Assembly (NCBI GenBank): GCA_002470185.1
Contig: DKNG01000015.1
Coordinates: 1-5,198, forward strand
Length of the DNA: 5,198 bases
Direction of reading: 5' to 3'
DNA from: Arcobacter sp. UBA7394
Lineage (GTDB): Bacteria; Campylobacterota; Campylobacteria; Campylobacterales; Arcobacteraceae
Part shown: positions 1 through 5,198 of the stretch, in pieces
Layout: every line of letters begins with the position of its first letter
How positions within the stretch are numbered: position 1 is the stretch's first letter
Made by a program: the position numbers and the translations under genes
The notes under the pieces: model-generated
Database searches by the model: none
What the model saw: only the letters and a program-made list of their open reading frames with translations
Told to the model about the DNA's origin: nothing

Positions 1-80
1 TTAACTTTTTGAGTAATACTTTCTTTATTATTACCCAAGTTACAATGTAAGGATTTACCTATAATATAAGTTTCTTTCAA
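1..80 (-). CDS. Beta-ketoacyl-ACP synthase-like protein, N-terminus only (runs off the left edge)
   Basis: Only the first 26 codons are visible, reading (M)KETYIIGKSLHCNLGNNK and onward. The pattern of a beta-strand, then I-x-G-x-x-L-x-C-x-L-G-x-x-x, is the usual opening of FabF-like ketosynthases, which condense an acyl chain with malonyl-ACP. The start is chosen as TTG at 80-78: there is no ATG or GTG nearby in this frame, and a GGA Shine-Dalgarno core at 87-89 sits 6 bases upstream, inside the last codons of the ACP gene. It begins 2 bases after the ACP stop, so the two are almost certainly co-translated. An ACP followed by a ketosynthase is standard in type II fatty acid, aryl polyene and related clusters. 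The active-site Cys-His-His region is outside the window, so catalytic competence cannot be judged, and a chain-length-factor-like inactive homologue remains possible. Confidence 0.72.
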   Translation of the reverse strand, partial: MKETYIIGKSLHCNLGNNKESITQKV

Positions 81-82
81 AT

Positions 83-349
83 TTATTCCGGTTGAATATA
101 GTCAGCTAAAGTATTAATAGAAACCATAATCTTTCTAAGTTTTTTACTATCATTAGCTTCTATTCCATACTCTTTTTGTAAAGCCATAGATATTTGTAAA
201 GCATCCATAGAATCAAGCTCTAATGCGCACTCTTCACTAAATAAAATATCATCATCATTTATATCTGATGCCTCTATATCCTTATCACATTCTTCAATTA
301 TAAGCTCTTTTAACTCTTTTTTGAAGTTATCATCTTTTGAACCAATCAT
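83..349 (-). CDS. Acyl carrier protein (stand-alone, 88 aa)
   Basis: This is a small acidic four-helix carrier protein that holds acyl intermediates as thioesters on a 4'-phosphopantetheine arm in the cytoplasm. The attachment motif is ELDSMDAL at residues 44-51, with Ser47 as the predicted modified residue and the usual Leu-Asp before it. Helix 1 is about residues 8-22 (FKKELKELIIEE), and the segment after Ser47 (ALQISMALQKEYGI) is the recognition helix. Length is normal for the family. The ATG overlaps the upstream permease stop in an ATGA (4 bases), and an AAGG site lies 6 bases before it, so the start is secure. In aryl polyene clusters a pair of such ACPs carries starter and growing chain; this one, between an export gene and a ketosynthase and downstream of the ligase, could be either. 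The DSM variant and the divergent flanks argue against it being the housekeeping AcpP, which usually has DSL and sits with fab genes. Confidence 0.93.
   Translation of the reverse strand: MIGSKDDNFKKELKELIIEECDKDIEASDINDDDILFSEECALELDSMDALQISMALQKEYGIEANDSKKLRKIMVSINTLADYIQPE
87..89 (-). promoter_or_regulatory. Ribosome binding site for the TTG-started ketosynthase
   Basis: The minus strand reads CCGGAATAAAT then TTG. The GGA core is 6 bases from the TTG, lies inside the ACP's final codons (Pro-Glu) and decides the start of the downstream gene. Confidence 0.55.
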
Positions 350-1506
350 TTACTACCTTTTTTTATTAATAATATATAAGAAATAATGAAGCATATTATA
401 GCAAAAAGAGTTAATTTAAAAATATACTCTTTTATATCTACAAAAGTTCCACCTTTTACAAAAATTTCTAAGAAACTATCTAATGCCCAAGACATTGGAG
501 AGAGTTCTGAAATCTCTTGCATACTTTGTGGCATTATGAATTTAGGCACCATAATTCCACCAAGGGCTGCTAGAATAATATTTGATATTCCACCTATTGT
601 TGTAGCATCTTCACTTTTATTAGCTATGTTTGCAATAACTAAGGCAAAAGATATTGCACTTAATGAAACCACTGAAGCTAATAAAAATATAAGAGCAATA
701 TTTCCTTTAATTTGTAAACTATCTGCACCTAAAATAGGCATTAAATAAATACCAATAAGAATCATAAATAGAACTTGAAATAAGTTAATTACATAATAAG
801 GAACAATTTTTCCTAGTAAAATTGGCATCATTGATACATTAATACTTTTTATTCTATTTAATGTTCCAAAGTTCTTTTCATTTATAAATGTATTTGATAT
901 TGGAATTAGAATAAAAAACATAGAAAATATAAGCCAAGCAGGTACACTTTGTTGTACTGAAGTTATATTAAAACTATTCTCTTTTGATATATAATGATGT
1001 TTAATACTTTTATTAAAATCTTTTGTTTCTTGGGTATTTACATCAAGTTGGATTAATAAATTTTTGATTAGTTGTTTACTAATATTTGAGCTAATAAGGC
1101 TTTTTAAAAGATTAATATTTTGAATAGACATATCAGATGTTGAAAAAACATCAACATTTATATCTTTGTTTTTTTGTATATCTTTTAAATATGAGCTTGG
1201 TATTTCTATTAAAAAACTATAATTTTGTGAATATAAAATATCTTTTTTATTTTGTGTTGATTTAGAAAACTCAACATTAAAATAGTTATTATCTTGAAGT
1301 TTATCTAATAAATCTTTTATATCTTTAGACTCTTTTTCTGATGTTAAAAGTACATCAAATTTTACATCAATACTGTTTGAATATGTGTTTTTCAAAGCTA
1401 ATGACATAATAATGATAAAAACACTAGGCATTACAAATAAAACAAGTAAAGCATGTAGATTTCTAAAGATTAATAAGAACTCTTTTTTTAGTATATATTT
1501 AAACAT
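346..1506 (-). CDS. ABC-2 type exporter membrane subunit (386 aa)
   Basis: This is the membrane half of an ABC exporter of the YhhJ/DrrB-like ABC-2 class, working in the inner membrane with the ATPase encoded just upstream. The layout is typical. There is one N-terminal membrane helix (about residues 17-38), a long polar extracytoplasmic domain (about 42-185, rich in Lys, Asp, Asn and Ser), then five hydrophobic segments at about 190-208, 227-258, 268-296, 304-325 and 362-382. The cytoplasmic coupling motif after the second helix is visible as NEKNFGTLNRIKS (209-221), the family's E-(R/K)-x-x-G-T-L-x-R signature. The stretch VPKFIMPQSMQEISELSPMSW (start 320) matches the conserved P-x-x-x-M-P-x-x-x-x-x-x-x-x-x-P-x-x-W region before the last helix. 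The start ATG shares one base with the ATPase stop (TAATG) and has a GAG site 5' of it. The substrate is unknown; position in a lipid/polyketide operon suggests a hydrophobic pigment, glycolipid or precursor. Confidence 0.92.
   Translation of the reverse strand: MFKYILKKEFLLIFRNLHALLVLFVMPSVFIIIMSLALKNTYSNSIDVKFDVLLTSEKESKDIKDLLDKLQDNNYFNVEFSKSTQNKKDILYSQNYSFLIEIPSSYLKDIQKNKDINVDVFSTSDMSIQNINLLKSLISSNISKQLIKNLLIQLDVNTQETKDFNKSIKHHYISKENSFNITSVQQSVPAWLIFSMFFILIPISNTFINEKNFGTLNRIKSINVSMMPILLGKIVPYYVINLFQVLFMILIGIYLMPILGADSLQIKGNIALIFLLASVVSLSAISFALVIANIANKSEDATTIGGISNIILAALGGIMVPKFIMPQSMQEISELSPMSWALDSFLEIFVKGGTFVDIKEYIFKLTLFAIICFIISYILLIKKGSK
356..359 (-). promoter_or_regulatory. Ribosome binding site of the ACP gene
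   Basis: The minus strand reads AAAAGGTAGTAA then ATG. The AAGG core lies in the last codons of the permease gene, 6 bases from the ATG. The ligase gene has almost the same leader (AAAAGGTAGATA then ATG). Confidence 0.6.
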
Positions 1507-2366
1507 TAATCTCTTAAATCCTGTTTTGTGATTTTTAAAAACATCTCTTCTAAACTTTTGTTTCCATACTCTATATTGAGTACTTGTTTATTCTCTTTTT
1601 TTAGTTTTGCACAAAGCTCTAGGAAATCATCATAATTATCTTGAGTATTTATTTTAAACTCTTCATCTTCTGTAAAAATTGTCACTATAGAGTTTTCATT
1701 TAAAAGATTTATTTTAGAATCTTTTTTAATAATATGACCTCTATCTAAAATAGCAATTTCATCACATAAGTACTCAATTTCATCCATATAGTGTGAAGTG
1801 TAAATAATAGTAGTTTTTTTATTGATATTAATTTCTTTGATTATATCAAGAATATATTTTCTAGACTGGGGATCAATTCCTACTGTTGGTTCATCTAAAT
1901 ACAGAATCTTTGGCTCATTTAATAAACCAATTGCAATATTTAGTCTTCTTTTTAAACCACCTGAAAAAGTTTTTGCTTGTTTATTTCTATATTTTTCTAA
2001 AGCAGTCATTTTTATACAAGAGTTTATTACTTCTTGCATTTTATTTGTTTTGATTTTATATAAAGCAGCAAAGAATTCTAAATTCTCATAAGCAGTTAAA
2101 TCTGGATAAAAAGCATAAGATTGAGGTACGTAACTGCTAATACTTTGAATGTACTTTTTATTTTTTTCATAAGTTTTTCCAAAAATTTCTATACTTCCAG
2201 AATCTTTTTTTTCTAGATAATTTAAAATAGAAACTAAAGTTGTTTTTCCTGCACCATTTGGTCCTAATAGCCCAAATATTTCCCCTTCTTTTATATGTAA
2301 GTTTAGGTTTTCTAATACAGTATATTTATCATAGTTTTTATTTAGAGATTTTATTTTAATTGCCAT
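1506..2366 (-). CDS. ABC exporter ATP-binding subunit (286 aa)
   Basis: This is the cytoplasmic ATPase that powers the adjacent ABC-2 permease. All nucleotide-binding motifs are intact: Walker A GPNGAGKTT (35-43), Q-loop Gln82 in YVPQS, signature FSGGLKRRL (134-142), Walker B ILYLDEP with catalytic Glu159, D-loop following at 161-166, and H-loop His192 in TSHYMDE. The TSHYMDEIEYLCDEIAIL form of the H-loop region is typical of the drug/lipid-export (CcmA/DrrA/YhhF-like) subfamily. The C-terminal 70 residues form the usual short accessory region. The ATG overlaps the ligase stop by one base (TAATG), and an AGGG site lies about 10 bases upstream, a slightly long spacing that fits translational coupling. 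An uninterrupted run of eight A (minus strand; 2205-2212) encodes Glu-Lys-Lys at residues 52-54, just after Walker A. Nothing suggests inactivation. The substrate is not readable from the sequence. Confidence 0.95.
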   Translation of the reverse strand: MAIKIKSLNKNYDKYTVLENLNLHIKEGEIFGLLGPNGAGKTTLVSILNYLEKKDSGSIEIFGKTYEKNKKYIQSISSYVPQSYAFYPDLTAYENLEFFAALYKIKTNKMQEVINSCIKMTALEKYRNKQAKTFSGGLKRRLNIAIGLLNEPKILYLDEPTVGIDPQSRKYILDIIKEININKKTTIIYTSHYMDEIEYLCDEIAILDRGHIIKKDSKINLLNENSIVTIFTEDEEFKINTQDNYDDFLELCAKLKKENKQVLNIEYGNKSLEEMFLKITKQDLRD

Positions 2367-3583
2367 TAAATATTTACCCTAAGTTTTTTACCTACACTTG
2401 ATGTTGGGATTTTATCAATACATTTTAAATCCATAGAAAACTTCAAGTTAGATAGATTATTTTGTAAAATTTGTTTTATTTCTTTTGCTCTAAACTCTTT
2501 TTTTGTTTCTAATGTAACATCAAGGATTTCACCTCTTAATGAGTTTTTATCTGTTTTTACAAAAACTAAGGCTTTTTCTATATGCTCTTGCTCTTCTAAG
2601 ATATTTTCTATTTGTATAGTAGAGTATCTTTTTCCTGCAATTTTTAGTATTTGTGAACTTCTTCCTATTAATTTAAACTTTTCATTTTCTCTTTCAATAA
2701 AATCAAAAGTTTGTATTTCACCTTTTGTATCTATAAAATCTTTTTCAAATAATACTTTTGAAACAAAAGGAGACTTTACTTTTAGCTCATTATTTATATT
2801 AGTTTCAATAACTACATTTTCCAATGGTGTCCATAAAACATCATCATTAAATTTATAAGCAATACCACCAGTTTCAGTAGAGCCAAATAATTGCATTACA
2901 GGGCAAGAAAACTTTTCATTGAACTCTTTTGCTTCTTTTGGATCTAAAGGTGCTGTAGAGCTTAGAAATAGTGATTTAGATAGGTCTTTACTTGCCGAGA
3001 TTTTATTTAGAGCTTTTATATAAAGTGGAGTAGTAACTACTAAAGAATTATCATCACAAATTTCAAGTAAATCATTTGGTAAGAAGTGTTCTTTTAATAT
3101 GATATCAATATCATTAAAATATGGATAAAAAAGCCCAGTTAATGAACCATAAATATGAATAAATGGAACAGTTACAATAACTCTTTTTATATTATATTCT
3201 TTAAGTAAAGAGCTTAGAGCTTTTATTTCACTTTCAATATTTTGCTTTGTTTTTAATGCTGCTGTACTTTCCCCTGTACTTCCACTAGTAAAATATACAA
3301 AAGAGAAATCTTTTTTATTAAAAATTGTAGATGTATTATTTTTATCTTCAAAACTAGGAATATTTAAACTCTCTAATTTTTTAACTAAAAGTTTATTTGT
3401 ATCATCAAATAGAATTGACTTTGCATTAGAAAAATATGATGTGAATATATTTAAAGCATTTATTTCTTTTGATGTACTAGAAATATATGAAACTCTATTT
3501 TTATATTCATTGTTTATAAGTTCACTTCTATGTATTTCATGTGAACTTATAGAGCCATTATCATTATAAACTTTTAGATGCAT
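2366..3583 (-). CDS. AMP-forming acyl/aryl-acid ligase, aryl polyene type (405 aa)
   Basis: This is an adenylate-forming enzyme of the ANL superfamily. It activates a carboxylic acid with ATP to an acyl-AMP and passes it to a thiol, here most likely the phosphopantetheine of the ACP three genes downstream. Motifs in order are: the P-loop YFTSGSTGEST (97-107), QLFGSTETGG (231-240; A5), TFDF with Asp294 in place of the usual TGD (A7), LIGRSSQILKIAGKRYS (305-321; hinge/A8), and PTSSVGKKLR (393-402; A10, catalytic Lys399 predicted). At 405 aa it is shorter than acyl-CoA synthetases (500 or more) but in the range of discrete ligases in aryl polyene clusters (ApeH-like), some of which activate 4-hydroxybenzoate; that substrate is only a guess here. 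The P-loop lacks the common Pro-Lys after STG-x, having Ser-Thr instead. The start is secure: an in-frame TAG lies two codons upstream, and AAGG sits 6 bases before the ATG. The first 20 bases overlap the exporter gene's end. Confidence 0.88.
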   Translation of the reverse strand: MHLKVYNDNGSISSHEIHRSELINNEYKNRVSYISSTSKEINALNIFTSYFSNAKSILFDDTNKLLVKKLESLNIPSFEDKNNTSTIFNKKDFSFVYFTSGSTGESTAALKTKQNIESEIKALSSLLKEYNIKRVIVTVPFIHIYGSLTGLFYPYFNDIDIILKEHFLPNDLLEICDDNSLVVTTPLYIKALNKISASKDLSKSLFLSSTAPLDPKEAKEFNEKFSCPVMQLFGSTETGGIAYKFNDDVLWTPLENVVIETNINNELKVKSPFVSKVLFEKDFIDTKGEIQTFDFIERENEKFKLIGRSSQILKIAGKRYSTIQIENILEEQEHIEKALVFVKTDKNSLRGEILDVTLETKKEFRAKEIKQILQNNLSNLKFSMDLKCIDKIPTSSVGKKLRVNI

Positions 3584-3589
3584 TATCTA

Positions 3590-3593
3590 CCTT
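3590..3593 (-). promoter_or_regulatory. Ribosome binding site of the ligase gene
   Basis: The minus strand reads AAAAGGTAGATA then ATG, inside the 3' end of the exporter gene. It means the ligase can be translated even if ribosomes are lost at the amber codon far upstream. Confidence 0.6.
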
Positions 3594-5048
3594 TTGAAAG
3601 AAAATTAAAATTAAAATAGCAAGTATTCCTAATGTAGCCACACTACCAATGGAAAATAGTGAATTAATATCTGAAAATATTAATACACCAAATCCTGCAA
3701 AAGAACTAATAGCAGAGAATATTATTGCTTTATTTGTCTGTTTTGAATTATCTTTACTAGAATAAATTGCGTAATCTATACTAATTGAAAGAATAATAAA
3801 AAACATAAATATATGTAAAATATTAACAGGAATAAAACTTAAATATAAAAATATTAATGCACTTGGAAATATTAAAAAATTAAGTGCTTGAATCATCTTG
3901 TTTTTTGTTATAAATATTATTATAAGTGTAATAAAAATAAGGCTTGAAAGACCTAAAATAATTATTTTTTCTAATTCTTTTTGCAGATTTTTCTCAAAAA
4001 GTGTTTTTAAACTCAGTGAATAAATAAAATCTTCTTTTAAAACTCTTTCATACTTATTTTCTGAAACATTTATATACGAGATATATTCATTCTTATATTT
4101 TTTTATGGCTATGCCAAACTCTTTTAATTCTTCATAAGAATAAGAGGGCTCACTTACTTCATAATCATAAGCATTTATAAATGAGTCTTTTTTAAAAGAA
4201 GTATTTATAATCTCTTTCTCTAAAGAGCTTTTGATTATTTTTAATTGACTTTTTTCTAAGTCATTATATGTTTTTTCAAACTTTTCTTTGCTTAGTAACT
4301 TATCCAAAGATGAACTTGCTAGAGAATCAAGTTCTTTAATTCTTTCATTAAATAAAATAAGTTCATTTATATTTGATGCTTTAATTAGAACAGTTTTTTG
4401 TTTGTTTTTATTAAAATTATGTTTAAAGAACTCTTCTTTTTCTTTTAATTTTTTATTATTGTAATCAAGTGATTTAATATCAAAATCAAGATTTATATTT
4501 TGTAGTGAGAAAAACAGAACTAAAATTGACATAACAAAAAAATAAAACTTTTTGATTGATATTTTATTTTGTGTATATAAATTAAAATCCTTTTGTCTAA
4601 AAGAAATTTTAGGATAAATAAATGCAAAAATTACATAAGAAATTAAAAGTGAAACCATAGCAAATCTAGTAATTTGTTCAATTAATAAAAAGTTACAAAA
4701 ACTTAAAATAAAAAATGCAGAAAAAGTAGTGAAAAAACCTAAAAACACCTCTTTGTTAAAAGCAGATTTTCTTTCATAGTTTTTGTGGAAATAGTGATGA
4801 AACATATAGTCAATGGCAATTGTACTAATAGATAAACCAAAAACTAAAACAAATATAGATATTTCTTCATAAATAAAAGTTAAAATAAGTGTTGCAAAAA
4901 GAGATGAGGAAGCAAGCGTTAAAAGGGTATTGCTTAATAAACTAATATTTCTTAATATAAAAAAGTATAAAAAGACAAGTAAGGTTCCAGCTAATAAAAC
5001 TATTTTATTTACATCATTTTTTATATATCTAGAGTTCTCTACAAAATA

Positions 5049-5051
5049 CTA
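5049..5051 (-). other. In-frame amber (TAG) codon within the exporter gene
   Basis: The minus strand reads TCT TCA ATA TAG TAT TTT GTA, that is Ser-Ser-Ile-stop-Tyr-Phe-Val. The codons before and after stay in the exporter frame, so a single substitution explains it, with no insertion or deletion. The next base is T. None of the 80 codons from here to the ATG at 4805 is ATG, GTG or TTG. The five complete or 3'-complete genes of the window end in TAA (four) or TGA (one), so this is the only TAG in a coding frame here. Confidence 0.85.
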
Positions 5052-5198
5052 TATTGAAGAAAAAGTTGTAACATTTTTTGTTTCTATGTTTTTAATTTCA
5101 TCATATATTTTCTCATAAGCATTTAAAGAGTTTATATTTTTATCTAAAGAATAAATTGATATATATCCATAATCTTCTAATACTAACTTTCCATTTTT

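Larger units (their letters stand above)
3564..5198 (-). pseudogene. MMPL/RND-family lipid exporter, 3' part, interrupted by one in-frame TAG
   Basis: The reading frame enters from the right edge at 5198 and runs 544 codons to TAA at 3564-3566. Codon 50 (5049-5051) is TAG; the frame is intact on both sides. Before it lies a polar extracytoplasmic loop end. After it come membrane helices at about 64-82, 91-109 and 113-129, the last ending in an SISTIAIDYM motif (Asp130, the RND helix-4 type acid). Helices at about 151-171 and 176-196 complete the first half. The second half starts with a helix at about 216-232, a long Lys/Glu-rich periplasmic domain (about 233-410), and helices to the end that include a matching LSISIDYAIY motif (Asp475). 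This two-fold layout is the RND fold, and the family (COG4258-like) exports pigments and lipids from aryl polyene and xanthomonadin clusters. Family length near 770-800 aa implies some 230-250 codons lie outside. The first ATG after the TAG (4805-4803) falls inside a membrane helix with no Shine-Dalgarno, so that 413-codon piece is not a plausible separate gene. Confidence 0.85.

Noticed and set aside
1..82. Intergenic region or terminator after the ACP
   Set aside because: There is no inverted repeat with a T-run, and the minus strand encodes a convincing ketosynthase N-terminus starting 2 bases after the ACP stop.
386..748. Open frame of 120 codons on the plus strand
   Set aside because: It lies wholly antisense to the well-supported ABC-2 permease, has no recognisable domain and is the mirror of the permease's membrane-helix codons.
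1822..2091. Open frame of 89 codons on the plus strand
   Set aside because: It is antisense to the ABC ATPase signature and Walker B region, whose motifs are all intact on the minus strand; no independent start signal or domain.
3564..4805. A separate 413-codon gene starting at the ATG at 4805
   Set aside because: That ATG falls inside a conserved RND membrane-helix motif (Ile-Asp-Tyr-Met), exporter-like sequence continues for 80 codons upstream to the TAG and beyond it, and no Shine-Dalgarno site precedes it.
5040..5060. A frameshift as the cause of the exporter interruption
   Set aside because: The same frame gives family-like sequence before and after the TAG, so a base substitution (or readthrough) explains it and an indel does not.
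4930..5118. Open frame of 62 codons on the plus strand covering the amber codon
   Set aside because: It is antisense to exporter coding sequence on both sides of the stop, has low-complexity hydrophobic composition and no recognisable family.
1..5198. CRISPR array, tRNA/rRNA, insertion sequence, phage attachment site or riboswitch
   Set aside because: No spaced direct repeats, cloverleaf or rRNA-like sequence, transposase motif or structured leader was seen; coding sequence fills essentially every base.

Overview
The window is a densely packed, strongly AT-rich stretch (roughly a quarter G+C by eye) in which every real gene lies on the minus strand. Arginine is written mostly as AGA, stops are mostly TAA, and Shine-Dalgarno sites are of the AAGG type. 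Together with the protein flavour (Lys, Ile, Asn and Phe rich) this suggests a Campylobacterota bacterium of the Arcobacter group. That assignment is inference; a low-GC Fusobacteria or Bacteroidota host is not excluded.

In transcription order (right to left) the window holds: the 3' two-thirds or so of an MMPL/RND-type exporter gene (5198 to 3564), interrupted by one in-frame TAG; a stand-alone AMP-forming acyl/aryl-acid ligase (3583 to 2366); an ABC exporter ATPase (2366 to 1506); its ABC-2 type membrane partner (1506 to 346); a stand-alone acyl carrier protein (349 to 83); and the first 26 codons of a protein that looks like a beta-ketoacyl-ACP synthase, starting at TTG (80 to 1). Adjacent genes overlap by 20, 1, 1 and 4 bases, and the last pair is separated by 2 bases, so this is one translationally coupled operon with no internal intergenic space.

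A discrete ligase, a discrete ACP, a ketosynthase and an MMPL exporter side by side are the hallmarks of an aryl polyene / flexirubin / xanthomonadin-like type II polyketide cluster. The likely scheme is that the ligase activates an aryl or acyl starter and loads it onto the ACP, ketosynthases extend it, and the MMPL protein and/or the ABC pair moves the lipid-like product across the inner membrane. The pathway name is inferred from gene content; the reductase, dehydratase, second ACP and acyltransferase that would confirm it must lie outside the window.

Two points stand out. The exporter reading frame is intact on both sides of a single amber codon at 5049-5051, with no ATG, GTG or TTG available in the next 80 codons. 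In addition, an ABC-2 export pair sits between the ligase and the ACP, giving the cluster two export systems. There is no non-coding stretch over 300 bases, and I see no RNA gene, mobile element, CRISPR array, terminator or promoter.
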